NCBI GenBank assembly: GCA_018436725.1
Contig: JAHDKT010000031.1
Coordinates: forward strand, 1 to 64,000
DNA length: 64,000 bases
Direction: 5' to 3'
DNA from: Synergistaceae bacterium
Lineage (GTDB): Bacteria; Synergistota; Synergistia; Synergistales; Aminobacteriaceae
Positions 52,620 to 61,030 of this stretch are shown here, one piece after another. Position numbers and translations under genes: made by a program. Positions within the stretch are counted from its first letter, which is position 1. Each line of letters starts with the position of its first letter. The notes beneath the pieces are model-generated. The model had not been told where the DNA came from and did not search any database. It saw only the letters and a program-made list of their open reading frames with translations.

Positions 52620-53036
52620 TCAGTGTCCCCTGTGTTTCTCCTTCTTTTTCGCCTGTAGAAGCAGGCGTTTACGCTCTTTTATCTCTTCCCGAAGGAGCTT
52701 GGCCGTCTTCTTCCGCTCGGCGCCTCTCGCCTCGCGCTCCCGTTGCAGCGCGGCCTGCGCCTTCGTCGAAGGAGCTTGCGCCGCCGCAATCTCCCTCCGG
52801 ATCTCTCTCTGCCTCCGCTTGGGATTCATGGGCGAAACCGGGAGCTTCGGCGCCTCGACGGATTCCGTCACAGCGTCCAAGGCTTCACCGATCGCGCGGT
52901 GCGCGAACGCAAGAATGTCCCGCTCCGTCGGTTCGCACCCGAAGACGGTCCGCACCGCTTTCAGCGCGCCGTCCTCGGTGCGCTCGGCGACGCCCGTCCA
53001 GAACTGCCCGTCGTGGTACACAGTCAACACAACCAT
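52620..53036 (-). CDS. YjdF-family protein
   Basis: This 138-residue protein begins with VVLTVYHDGQFWTGVAERTEDG, the YjdF (DUF2992) signature, and ends in a long basic, probably coiled-coil tail (AQAALQREREARGAERKKTAKLL... KKKEKHRGH). The start at 53034-53036 follows GGAGGGATAGG. In Firmicutes the family is often controlled by the yjdF RNA motif; I could not find that structure upstream. Function is unknown. Confidence 0.85.
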   Translation of the reverse strand: MVVLTVYHDGQFWTGVAERTEDGALKAVRTVFGCEPTERDILAFAHRAIGEALDAVTESVEAPKLPVSPMNPKRRQREIRREIAAAQAPSTKAQAALQREREARGAERKKTAKLLREEIKERKRLLLQAKKKEKHRGH

Positions 53037-53245
53037 TCCTATCCCTCCGCAAGATACTACTCCAAGGATAGGCAATGGACAGCCGCCGGCGGCTGGTTAC
53101 TGGAACCTCGCGGGAGGTTCGCCCGGACTACCGACCGGACCGTGTTTTCTTGCCTTGATATACTCTCATATTTTGTTGCTGCCGGAGAAAAGAATACGCC
53201 TTCGGCCCGCGCCTGTCGAGAGATACGCCGTATGCACGTTGCCAG

Positions 53246-53254
53246 TGATATAAT
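53246..53254 (+). promoter_or_regulatory. Extended -10 promoter
   Basis: TG-A-TATAAT (53246-53254) is a perfect extended -10 element about 70 bases ahead of the small membrane protein gene at 53324. No good -35 is visible, which is acceptable for this promoter class. Confidence 0.6.
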
Positions 53255-53323
53255 AAGTAAAAAGAAGCAGATATCGCGTCGGGGGCTCGCGCTTCACGGC
53301 GCGCATACAAGGAGGGACTCGCC

Positions 53324-53632
53324 GTGATTTTCGTCAACGAATTTTCGCTCCTCATCGTCGCGATCGTTTTCGGACTCTCTTTTTTTCTTCTTCCGAAGAG
53401 AGAGGACAGGATTGAGAAAGCCTCGACGGGGGCGTTTTTCATCGTTTTCACCGTCGGTATGTTCGCCATGATCTGGAACCTTGCAGACCTGACGGACCCC
53501 GGCTCGACGGGCAGGATGCTTTCTTTCGTCCTCTGCTCGAATGCGTACGCCGGATTGTTGAAGTCGGCGAGCTGGATCCTCGACGCCTTGAAGAAGGGTC
53601 GAGCGTGCGAAAATCAAAAGATTAAGGTATGA
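53324..53632 (+). CDS. Small membrane protein of unknown function
   Basis: This 102-residue protein has two clear hydrophobic helices (about 5-24 and 34-55) and a weaker third (about 62-88), with a basic tail. The GTG start at 53324 follows AAGGAGGGA. I do not recognise a family. It precedes the KduI gene by about 150 bases, but a shared function is not implied. Confidence 0.7.
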   Translation: MIFVNEFSLLIVAIVFGLSFFLLPKREDRIEKASTGAFFIVFTVGMFAMIWNLADLTDPGSTGRMLSFVLCSNAYAGLLKSASWILDALKKGRACENQKIKV

Positions 53633-53784
53633 TTCTTCTTGGACGGAATCATAAAATAGATCGAAAAAGTCCATAAGACGACGGCGCCAGGCGAAATATC
53701 CGTGGAGGCGAAGCGGCGCGGGAGCGCGTCGCGATCGAGGGGATCGCCCAGGTCTTCCTCATACTGCGAAGGAGGGAATGCGTT

Positions 53785-54618
53785 ATGAAACTCGACGTAC
53801 GGCACGGAGCGAATCCGTGCGACTTCAAGAACTACGACACCGAGAGACTGCGCAAGGACTTTCTGATCACGCATCTTTTCGTCCCCGGAGAGATTAGGAT
53901 GACGTACAGCCATATCGACCGCATCATCGCCGGCGGCGCCTGTCCGACCATCCCGCTGTCGCTTGAGTGCGGCAAGGAGATCGGGACGGAGTTCTTCCTC
54001 CAGCGGCGCGAGATGGGGATCATCAACGTAGGGGCTCCCGGTTCGATCACCGTCGACGGAGAGCGCTTCGCCCTCAAGAAGTTGGACGGGCTCTACCTCG
54101 GAGCGGGCGGCAAGAACATCGTCTTCGAGAGCGACAAACACGACGAGCATGCGCACTTCTACTTCAGCAGCGCTCCCGCGCATACTTCGTACCCGAACTG
54201 CTACATCGACATGGAAAAGGCGAAAAAAGTCAAAATGGGCGAGCCGGAAAAGGCCAACGTCCGCACCATCAACCAGTACATCCACCCGGAGGTGTGCACC
54301 ACCTGCCAGCTCATGATGGGGCTCACGCAGCTCGAAAGCGGCAGCGTTTGGAACACCATACCGTGCCACACCCACGAGCGGCGCATGGAGGTGTACTTCT
54401 ACTTCGATATTCCCCGGGACGGCGTCACGTTCCATATCTTCGGCCAGCCCGAGGAGACCCGCCATATCGTGGTCCGCAACGAGGAGGCCGTCATCAATCC
54501 GAGCTGGTCGATCCACAGCGCGGCGGGCACGTCGAACTACAGCTTCATCTGGAGCATGGTGGGAGAAAATCAGGTATTCACCGACATGGACCACGTTCCG
54601 ATGTCGGTCATGAAGTAG
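53785..54618 (+). CDS. kduI: 5-dehydro-4-deoxy-D-glucuronate isomerase
   Basis: This cupin enzyme interconverts 5-dehydro-4-deoxyglucuronate and 3-deoxy-D-glycero-2,5-hexodiulosonate in pectin and glycosaminoglycan breakdown. The 277-residue length is exact for KduI. The zinc site is visible as PCHTHERRMEVYFYF (two His and Glu) with a later His in WSIHSAAGT. MTYSHIDRIIAGGACPT and HPEVCTTCQLMMGLTQLESGSVWNT are typical. KduD and other uronate genes are not in the window, so the enzyme stands alone. The start follows GAAGGAGGGAA. Confidence 0.95.
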   Translation: MKLDVRHGANPCDFKNYDTERLRKDFLITHLFVPGEIRMTYSHIDRIIAGGACPTIPLSLECGKEIGTEFFLQRREMGIINVGAPGSITVDGERFALKKLDGLYLGAGGKNIVFESDKHDEHAHFYFSSAPAHTSYPNCYIDMEKAKKVKMGEPEKANVRTINQYIHPEVCTTCQLMMGLTQLESGSVWNTIPCHTHERRMEVYFYFDIPRDGVTFHIFGQPEETRHIVVRNEEAVINPSWSIHSAAGTSNYSFIWSMVGENQVFTDMDHVPMSVMK

Positions 54619-54781
54619 GAGGGGAAACGGCGACTCCATCCGGTGAAAATACCCTATATAGGCATATACGAAAAAACGCCTATGGCGCATTTGTCGAAAG
54701 AAGGTATAATATCGAAGGCTTTTTCTTCCGGAGCGCCATGTTCGGAAAAAGGCTGACTTTACCGAGGAAGGAGGAGTCGTC

Positions 54782-55009
54782 ATGGATTGGGGAAGAGTGC
54801 CTGCGGATACCGTAGTGATCGAGAGCAAGGAGATCACGCTGCGCGACGTGGTGCAGGCGGCAGCCGACGGCGTCGACACGCCCGAGGGACTGATGGAAGT
54901 CCTTGGCCTTGAAGCGGGCGAAGAGGGAACCGAACACCTGCAGCCCATTCTGGACGTCTTTCTTCCGGCCATCGAACGCCTCCGGAGCGGCAGCTGCGGC
55001 GGCGGGTGA
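54782..55009 (+). CDS. Small acidic protein of unknown function with CGGG tail
   Basis: This 75-residue protein starts MDWGRVPADTVV and ends in SCGGG. The middle (ITLRDVVQAAADGVDTPEGLMEVLGLEAGEEGTEHLQPILDVF) has the helix-turn-helix rhythm of BFD-like [2Fe-2S] domains, but the four cysteines are missing; only the C-terminal one remains. That resemblance is by eye only. AGGAAGGAGG precedes the ATG. A strong terminator follows at 55053-55097. Confidence 0.65.
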   Translation: MDWGRVPADTVVIESKEITLRDVVQAAADGVDTPEGLMEVLGLEAGEEGTEHLQPILDVFLPAIERLRSGSCGGG

Positions 55010-55052
55010 GCCGGTTGTTCCGGCAGCTGTTAGCTGTCGATCGAAGACGATG

Positions 55053-55097
55053 AAAGAGTGCCGAGGCATCCCATTGCGGGGGCTTCGGCACTCTTTT
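55053..55097 (+). terminator. Rho-independent terminator
   Basis: AAAGAGTGCCGA (55053-55064) pairs with TCGGCACTCTTT (55085-55096), and the T-run continues to 55097. It closes the small acidic protein gene. Confidence 0.85.
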
Positions 55098-55220
55098 TGC
55101 ATTCATCGGAAAATCCACCGCAAAGACGTCTCTTCTTCCGATAAGCGGCGCAAGCATGTTCGTCCTCCGGGCGTCCGGATACCGGGCGAACGCCTTGTTT
55201 CCTCAATGAGAGAAGCGTGT

Positions 55221-55934
55221 TCAGACCTTCAGTTCCCGGGCGGTCAAGGAGCCGTCTTCAACGCAGAACAGCACGCTCTTTTCCCTCCAGCGCGGATCGT
55301 TCCCCAACGAGGAGCATATCTTGTCCCCCAAACGTACCTGCGCGGCTTCGAAGCTCCCCGCGGAGACGCAGTGTTCGCCGCCGTCGACCCCGGCGTGCAC
55401 TACTCCTTTCAGACGTCCTCTGACGAAGACGTTCCCCGAGGCGTAGATCTCGGCGCCCTCGTTCACATGCCCCAGAATCACAACGTCCCCGTCGTATTCG
55501 ACTCTCTGACCGCATCGCAGCGATTGCGTCAGCACTAAGGAGCCCTGGGCGTGGAGGCCTTCTTTTTCTTGTCCCGCGCCGGGTTCTCCCGTAGCGAAAC
55601 CTGCGGCGCGGAGAAGCGCTCTGGAATCCATATCGTACGACAGCCAGGCGAGTACGCTGATGCCGTTCGGCCAGACGAACTCGGACAGCATGCGGAGCAT
55701 AAAATCCTTGGAGAGGCTGCGCCCCTGAAAATCGAAGACCGCGTCCAGCCCGCCCGACAGATGCGCGGTTTCCAGAGGAAAACGACGTATCTGGTCGAAA
55801 AGCTCTTCTTCGGAAGCAGTCTCCGGAAACGTCATGCGGACGCCGTACCCCGTTCCTTTGAGCAGAATCGCGGACTTTCCGTCGTATTCCACGATCTCCT
55901 TCGTCCCTTGCAGCGGTTCAACAGCCCGACTCAT
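55221..55934 (-). CDS. minC: Septum site-determining protein MinC
   Basis: This FtsZ inhibitor prevents division at the poles. The 237 residues contain the MinC N-domain (about 15-105; AILLKGTGYGVRMTF..., LDAVFDFQGRSLSKDFML) and the C-terminal beta-helix domain (about 130-230) with the conserved SLRCGQRVEYDGDVVILGHVNEGAEIYASGNVFVRGRLKGVVHAG. The start at 55932-55934 follows GGGGGAG. MinD and MinE are not adjacent, unlike in many genomes. Confidence 0.92.
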   Translation of the reverse strand: MSRAVEPLQGTKEIVEYDGKSAILLKGTGYGVRMTFPETASEEELFDQIRRFPLETAHLSGGLDAVFDFQGRSLSKDFMLRMLSEFVWPNGISVLAWLSYDMDSRALLRAAGFATGEPGAGQEKEGLHAQGSLVLTQSLRCGQRVEYDGDVVILGHVNEGAEIYASGNVFVRGRLKGVVHAGVDGGEHCVSAGSFEAAQVRLGDKICSSLGNDPRWREKSVLFCVEDGSLTARELKV

Positions 55935-56442
55935 ATACGACTCCCCCTTCGACGCGGCCGGTTCTCGTCTCTCTCGAAAAAAGCATGCAATCACAAATTC
56001 GATGATTCTTTCAGAGCGTGGTCTCTGATTCTCAAGTAGTATATCATCGGGACTTTCCGTTTGTGAAGAAGGGAATGCGCTTATCTTCGCGGGTTTTCTC
56101 GATCGGCCTTCGGTGTGGCGTTGGTAAATTTTCTAAAAGAACGCCGCTTCTACGAGTGCGGACGATCGTAAGGAAGAAAAGAGATCGAGCTTTACAACCC
56201 GACGCCTCGTGATATATTATGCCGGTATCCGTAGAACGTGAGCATTCTTTGCGAAGTGTTCGCCTTGCGCCTGTACGTTTCGCCCGGAGCGTTTTTCGAG
56301 AAGCGGTTCCATCGCTGAAGGGATCGCGTTTCTTCCGCTCTTCGCGGGATGAAACCTACGGATGATTGTGAACAAGAATACCGCCTGTTTCCGGAGAGAT
56401 GCCGCCGAAAGCAGGTTACCAGTGCGGGAGGGGCTTTGATAC
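55935..56442. other. Intergenic region with promoter and long leader
   Basis: About 500 bases lie between the divergent minC and nitrilase-family genes. The right half holds the promoter at 56191-56220, giving the nitrilase-family gene a leader of some 215 bases. A 47-codon frame from 56220 overlaps the -10 and has no ribosome site. No RNA family was recognised. Confidence 0.5.
56191..56220 (+). promoter_or_regulatory. Promoter of the nitrilase-family gene
   Basis: TTTACA (56191-56196) with TATATT (56213-56218, 16-base spacer) or TATTAT (56215-56220, 18-base spacer). It is the only consensus-like promoter in the 500-base gap. Confidence 0.55.
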
Positions 56443-57360
56443 ATGAGAGAGTTTGTCGTTGCCGCGTGCCAGTTTTCGATCGTGCCGATGGATGTGGAGG
56501 CGAATATCCGCAAAGCTTTGATGTTTCTCGAGCGGGCCGTCGAGGAGCATGGAGCGGAACTGGTCGTTTTTCCGGAGGCCATCACTACCGGCTTTACTCC
56601 TCTGCGCCTCTCGACCCAGGAGGCGACCATCGCCAACCTGTGGGAGGCCGTGGACGCCGCGCCCGGGCGGATCACCGAGCCCGTTCAGGCCGCGGCTGCC
56701 CGTCTGGGGGTCCATGTAGCGTGGAGCAGCTATACCAGAGGACCGGAGAAGGACATCATCTTCAACTCGCTCATGATCATCGACGATAGGGGCGATATCG
56801 TCGGAGACGTCTACCATAAGACGCACCCCTTCCCGCTGGAGAGAAAGGAAGGCGGCGGATGGGCGACGGCGGGCTCCCGTCCCGCGGTGGTGGAGACGCG
56901 GCTCGCCCGTATCGGCCTGACGATATGTTACGACGGGGACTTCCCCGAGCTTGCCACGGTGGAAACTCTGATGGGGGCGGAGATCATCCTGAGGCCGTCG
57001 AGCCTGCTCCGCTCGTACAATATCTGGCAATTCGTCAATCATGCCCGCGCCTACGACAACCACGTCTACTACGTTGCGGTGAACAATGTCGGACTTGACG
57101 CCGAGGGGAACAATTTCTTCGGCAGCTCCATGATCGTCGACCCTACCGGATGGATGCTGGTGCAGGCCAGCGGGAACAACGAAATCATCTCCTACAGGCT
57201 CGATCCCGATCCTATGCGCTACGCCGCCAGAGGGACGCGCATTCCGATGCTTTTCGATCATATCGAAGACCGTAACGTCGACGTATACCGCGACTGGATT
57301 CTGAAGGAGGGCAAGTGCGCTTTCGAACCATCCCGGCGCATTCCCTACAAGCGACGCTGA
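56443..57360 (+). CDS. Carbon-nitrogen hydrolase (nitrilase superfamily), second type
   Basis: This 305-residue amidase-type enzyme has the Glu-Lys-Cys triad in VVFPEAITTG (near residue 45), YHKTHPFPLERKEG (near 127) and LTICYDGDFPEL (near 168). It is longer than and clearly different from the nitrilase-family protein at 37891-38688. It resembles aliphatic amidase and N-carbamoylputrescine/beta-ureidopropionase branches, without a firm match. The PucR-type regulator is convergent and 18 bases away, which suggests purine, pyrimidine or amide nitrogen use. Confidence 0.9.
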   Translation: MREFVVAACQFSIVPMDVEANIRKALMFLERAVEEHGAELVVFPEAITTGFTPLRLSTQEATIANLWEAVDAAPGRITEPVQAAAARLGVHVAWSSYTRGPEKDIIFNSLMIIDDRGDIVGDVYHKTHPFPLERKEGGGWATAGSRPAVVETRLARIGLTICYDGDFPELATVETLMGAEIILRPSSLLRSYNIWQFVNHARAYDNHVYYVAVNNVGLDAEGNNFFGSSMIVDPTGWMLVQASGNNEIISYRLDPDPMRYAARGTRIPMLFDHIEDRNVDVYRDWILKEGKCAFEPSRRIPYKRR

Positions 57361-57378
57361 GTCCATGTCCGGGAGGTC

Positions 57379-59031
57379 TTAGAAGTAGCTCTCCCAGGAT
57401 TTTTGTTTTTTGTACACGTCCACGAAATAGCTCAGCGAGAAAGCCATGCGATGCAGACGGCTGGAGAGGCTCACGCCGACGAGAGTCTCTATCTCCCGAA
57501 GATAGTTTCGCAACGTGTTGTAATGCAGATGAAGTTCCTTGGCGCACTGCTTTCCGTTGAAATCGCAACGGATCAGCGCTCCCGCGACCTCTTCGAGAGA
57601 AACCGCCCGCCGTTTGGAATCGCCCTCGGCGAGCGGCCTCCAGAAACGGTCCCACACCCCTTCCGCCTCCGGAATGCTCACGATTCTGTTCAAAAACGAG
57701 TGGAACGCGAGTTCTCCGTACCGATACACTCCGGGGCGGGGGCGGAATTTGCGCATCCACGTGAGGGCTCTTTTCGATTCATCGTAGGATTTCGTCGTAT
57801 CCAGCAGATTGTTGAACGGGCTTCCCAGGGCGAACCACAGATCCTTCTCGGAGGCGATGCGTCTGAAGGCGTCTCTCTCGGCTTCCAGTCTCGCCGACGA
57901 TTCGATGCATACCCAGCAGTCCGCGAGAGGGTAGCTGAAAATAAAAGGAGGTTTCCACGAAGGCAGCGCGGAGCGGCTTATTGTACACACCTGGAAGACT
58001 ATAGCGGGCAGCTGGAGCGCCAGCCCCAGGTTTTTCGCGCGTTCGAGCGCGATATCCTCGCTCGAGAAAGTGCCGAGACAGAGATTTTCCAGAAAACGCT
58101 CTTTCTTCGCGTTCATCTGACGGGAAAAGAGCGTCGATTCGAGCATGGCCACTCTCAGGAGATTAACCGCCCTCAAGATGAGGCGTTCCTCGCGGATCGC
58201 CGGGTAGTGCTCGCCCTCGTCCAGAAGGACGAAGACGTCGATGTCCGCTTCCTGCCGGAGGCGGTAGGCCGCGAGCCAGACGGTTTCGTTTCCTCGGGAG
58301 CGTTCTTCAAGGGATATCCCGATGGATCCCCTTCGCGGGAAATCCACCTCTCGCAGCGGCGGAGACTGAAGCAGGTCGTCCGCGGTTTTCGAAGCGAACG
58401 GAAGGCTTTCCGGGCGAAAATGTTGGTTGATCTCCAGCGCCGGCGCCACGACGAAAATATCCTTCCCGAACTCCTTGGACATGGCCGAGAAAAGGCGGCG
58501 GACGTCCCAGTTATCGTCCCACGGAAAAATTTCGATATCGGTGGTATACCCGGTTTTGCGCATCTTCTCGCTCCAGAGGCGCGACTGAACTACTTCGATA
58601 ATATCCGGCCATGAATACCTGAGCGGAATCTGGAAGAGAGGAAGGCGGGACGCTTCCGCCTCTTGGATCAAGCTCTCCGGAAACGAGGAGAGGAATCGAT
58701 CGAGCTTGATTCCCACGGCGGCGATGCCTTTCGCATCGACCTTTCGGACGAATTCGGTCAGCATTTCGGGGTTCTCGCGAAAGATGTACGCGCTTCCTAT
58801 CAAAAATTCTCCTCCGCGTATCCATCGGTCCATGTCGGGCGCGTCCATAACGGAGATCATCGTGATTCTTCGGGCAAGCCCATCGCTTCCGGCGATGAGT
58901 CGAAAATCGGGAAAAACGTTCTCTTTCAGCAAATCGCCGACCAGCACGCACATCACCCGCTTCGAAATTTCTTTTTCCAGTTGGTGTCTTGTGGTTATTA
59001 TATTACATTGTTGGAGCGTCGCTTCGATCAT
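57379..59031 (-). CDS. PucR-family transcriptional regulator
   Basis: This 550-residue regulator has an N-terminal PucR sensing domain (about 30-150; VGDLLKENVFPDFRLIAGSDGLARRI..., MDAPDMDRWIRGGEFLIGS), a GGDEF-like or linker middle region and a C-terminal PucR helix-turn-helix (about 475-540; CDFNGKQCAKELHLHYNTLRNYLREIETLVGV). The family controls purine and amino-acid degradation genes. The ATG at 59031 has GGGGAG six bases upstream; a later ATG (residue 27) is closer to the family's usual start and cannot be ruled out. The nearby nitrilase-family gene is a possible target. Confidence 0.9.
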   Translation of the reverse strand: MIEATLQQCNIITTRHQLEKEISKRVMCVLVGDLLKENVFPDFRLIAGSDGLARRITMISVMDAPDMDRWIRGGEFLIGSAYIFRENPEMLTEFVRKVDAKGIAAVGIKLDRFLSSFPESLIQEAEASRLPLFQIPLRYSWPDIIEVVQSRLWSEKMRKTGYTTDIEIFPWDDNWDVRRLFSAMSKEFGKDIFVVAPALEINQHFRPESLPFASKTADDLLQSPPLREVDFPRRGSIGISLEERSRGNETVWLAAYRLRQEADIDVFVLLDEGEHYPAIREERLILRAVNLLRVAMLESTLFSRQMNAKKERFLENLCLGTFSSEDIALERAKNLGLALQLPAIVFQVCTISRSALPSWKPPFIFSYPLADCWVCIESSARLEAERDAFRRIASEKDLWFALGSPFNNLLDTTKSYDESKRALTWMRKFRPRPGVYRYGELAFHSFLNRIVSIPEAEGVWDRFWRPLAEGDSKRRAVSLEEVAGALIRCDFNGKQCAKELHLHYNTLRNYLREIETLVGVSLSSRLHRMAFSLSYFVDVYKKQKSWESYF

Positions 59032-59109
59032 GGGAAACTCCCCTTCCGAGCAGGAGAATGCGGTATTTCGTCGTCTCCGGGGAAAAGGATGCTTCCTGAA
59101 TCGAAGAGG

Positions 59110-59137
59110 TTGCGCTTTTTATGAGACCCCCTATAAT
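59110..59137 (+). promoter_or_regulatory. Promoter of the DeoR-family regulator gene
   Basis: TTGCGC (59110-59115), 16-base spacer, perfect TATAAT (59132-59137), 54 bases before the ATG. The likely operator at 59145-59167 begins at the transcription start. Confidence 0.75.
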
Positions 59138-59144
59138 AAGAATG

Positions 59145-59167
59145 GGTAACTTTTGATAATCTTACTC
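59145..59167. promoter_or_regulatory. Putative DeoR-family operator, copy 1
   Basis: The motif GGTAACTTT followed by AATCTTAC recurs, with slightly different spacing, at 59996-60020 in front of the aldolase operon. Its place just after the promoter of the regulator gene suggests autorepression. Confidence 0.5.
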
Positions 59168-59190
59168 AAATCCACGGAAGGGGAGAGAGC

Positions 59191-59958
59191 ATGTTGCGTT
59201 CGCAGCGGGTGGAAGCAATCGAACAATACGTTTACGAACGGAAGAAAGTAAGCCTCGATCAGCTATGCGAAGCTTTCAATGTTTCTAAAAACACCATTCG
59301 CAGAGATATAGAAGAAATCGTCGCCCGCGGGAACATCAGAAAGGTGTACGGAGGCGTTTCGGTACAGGGAAACAAGGAGCTGCTTCCGTTCAACGAAAGA
59401 AACATCACCAACCTCGAAGCCAAACGGCGCGTCGCCGCCAAGGCCGCGTCGTATGTCGAAGACGGCGATATCGTTTTCATCGATTCGGGCACGACGACTC
59501 GTCATATGATTGAATTCATAAAAGATAAAGCCAATATCACCGTTCTAACCAACAATCTGGATTGCATCGTCTCGGCGGTTCCCTACCACCACATCAAGGT
59601 TATCTCGCTGTCGGGCATCTTGAGTCGAACGACGCTGTCTTTTTCCGGTCACGGCGCGGCGAAGCTCCTGGAAAGCTACAACATAGGCAAATCGTTTCTG
59701 GCGTCCACGGGAATCTCCATCGAAAGCGGGGTCACCAATTCCGACCCGGAGGAGTACGAAATAAAAAGAGTCGCCATAAAACGCAGCAAGCAGACCTTTC
59801 TGCTGGTCGACAACAACAAGATCGGCGTTATCGCTCTTCTGACGTACTGCGATCTGAAGCAGATAGACTATCTGGTGACCGACGCTCCTCCGCCGAAAGC
59901 GTACTACGACTACATGCACTCCTATCATCGCCAAATTTTAATAGCAGATTCATGGTGA
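59191..59958 (+). CDS. DeoR-family transcriptional repressor (IolR-like)
   Basis: This 255-residue regulator has an N-terminal DeoR helix-turn-helix (about 5-55; RVEAIEQYVYERKKVSLDQLCEAFNVSKNTIRRDIEEI) and a C-terminal DeoRC sugar-phosphate sensor (DIVFIDSGTTTRHMIEF, FLASTGISIESGVTNSDPEEYEIKR). It heads the set of class II aldolase, IolC-type kinase and TRAP transporter genes. By analogy with IolR it would release DNA on binding a phosphorylated keto-deoxy sugar acid; that is inference. GGGGAGAGA precedes the ATG. Confidence 0.92.
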   Translation: MLRSQRVEAIEQYVYERKKVSLDQLCEAFNVSKNTIRRDIEEIVARGNIRKVYGGVSVQGNKELLPFNERNITNLEAKRRVAAKAASYVEDGDIVFIDSGTTTRHMIEFIKDKANITVLTNNLDCIVSAVPYHHIKVISLSGILSRTTLSFSGHGAAKLLESYNIGKSFLASTGISIESGVTNSDPEEYEIKRVAIKRSKQTFLLVDNNKIGVIALLTYCDLKQIDYLVTDAPPPKAYYDYMHSYHRQILIADSW

Positions 59959-59985
59959 ATATGCTATTAATTCGCTCAAAGGCCC

Positions 59986-60020
59986 TTGCTTTATTGGCAA
60001 CTTTACCATAAAATCTTACC
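59986..60020 (+). promoter_or_regulatory. Promoter with overlapping operator, copy 2, ahead of the aldolase operon
   Basis: TTGCTT (59986-59991) and TAAAAT (60009-60014) are 17 bases apart. The motif GGCAACTTT...AATCTTAC (59996-60020) overlaps the spacer and -10, so bound repressor would block RNA polymerase. Confidence 0.6.
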
Positions 60021-60175
60021 AACACATTCTCATAATCTTCTCGAAGAAGGGGAGTTCTTTTCTTTCATCGCGCTTCGCCGAAGCGGAGAGATGAAGTCTC
60101 GTTTTTTCTCGGTGCGAGGGACTTCGGAAGATGCCGTTGTGTTCAAATGTTTTTACATCGCCGGAAAGGTGCAGG

Positions 60176-61030
60176 GTGAACATATTGATTTGCAGAATGA
60201 AGGAGCTTCTTGACGACGCTCGAAAAGACAACAGGGCCGTAGGCGCTTTCAGCGTGGCGAATATGGAGATGATCATGGGCGTCGTGAAAGCGGCGGAAAC
60301 GTTGAATACGCCGGTCGTCATTCAGGTGGCCGAAGCGAGGTTGAGGCATTCGCCGCTGGCGTATATCGGTCCGATGATGGTCGGTGCGGCGAAACAGGCC
60401 GCGGTCGACGTCTGCGTCCATCTGGACCACGGGATGACGATGACGACGCTGAAAGAAGCGAAGGAACTCGGTTTTACGTCGATCATGTTCGACGGCTCGG
60501 CTTTTTCTCTGGAGGAAAATGTTGCAAAAACGAAAGAGGTGGTCGCTTTCGCCAGGATGCACGACCTGACCGCCGAGGCGGAACTCGGGGTGGTCGGAGG
60601 CAAGGAGGGGGGAAGCGTCGAACACAGGGCGAAATTTACCGAACCTGCGGAGGCGGAGTTTTTTGTGAACGAGACGGGGATCGACGCTCTGGCGGTGGCG
60701 ATAGGGAACGCGCATGGGCATTATTCGGGGGAACCGCAGCTCGATTTCGAGGTTCTGCGAGATATCTCGCAAAGAGTCGGGACTCCGCTGGTTCTTCACG
60801 GCGGGTCGGGAATATCTCCGGCAGAATTTCGGAAGTGCATCGATCTGGGGATCCGGAAGATCAACATCGGCACGGCCAACTTCGACGCTTTTGTGGACGC
60901 CGCCGAAAAATATCTTGAACTCGTTCCTCGCCCGGATTATTTCAGTCTGAACGAACGGCTGGTACACGCCGTGTACGAAGAGACAAAGAAATGCATCGAA
61001 ATATTCAACAACAAGGAGGCGTCGTTGTGA
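60176..61030 (+). CDS. Class II fructose-bisphosphate aldolase family protein (IolJ/FbaA/GatY-like)
   Basis: This zinc aldolase cleaves a ketose (di)phosphate to DHAP and an aldehyde. Metal and substrate residues: CVHLDHGM (H-x-D-H), AELGVVGG, AIGNAHGHY, LVLHGGSGI and KINIGTAN. The GTG start at 60176 is chosen because GGAAAGG lies six bases upstream; an ATG at 60197 is an alternative. Length 284 is normal. Because the next gene is an IolC-type kinase, 6-phospho-5-dehydro-2-deoxy-D-gluconate is a likely substrate. The stop overlaps the kinase start. Confidence 0.9.
   Translation: MNILICRMKELLDDARKDNRAVGAFSVANMEMIMGVVKAAETLNTPVVIQVAEARLRHSPLAYIGPMMVGAAKQAAVDVCVHLDHGMTMTTLKEAKELGFTSIMFDGSAFSLEENVAKTKEVVAFARMHDLTAEAELGVVGGKEGGSVEHRAKFTEPAEAEFFVNETGIDALAVAIGNAHGHYSGEPQLDFEVLRDISQRVGTPLVLHGGSGISPAEFRKCIDLGIRKINIGTANFDAFVDAAEKYLELVPRPDYFSLNERLVHAVYEETKKCIEIFNNKEASL

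Noticed and set aside
52620..53323. yjdF RNA motif upstream of the YjdF-family gene
   Set aside because: I could not trace its conserved multi-stem structure in the sequence before the start at 53036.
54995..55009. Selenocysteine codon at the end of the small CGGG protein
   Set aside because: The TGA follows Gly and there is no coding-like sequence or SECIS-like hairpin immediately after it; it reads as a normal stop.
56220..56363. Leader ORF of 47 codons before the nitrilase-family gene
   Set aside because: Its ATG overlaps the predicted -10 and has no Shine-Dalgarno sequence.
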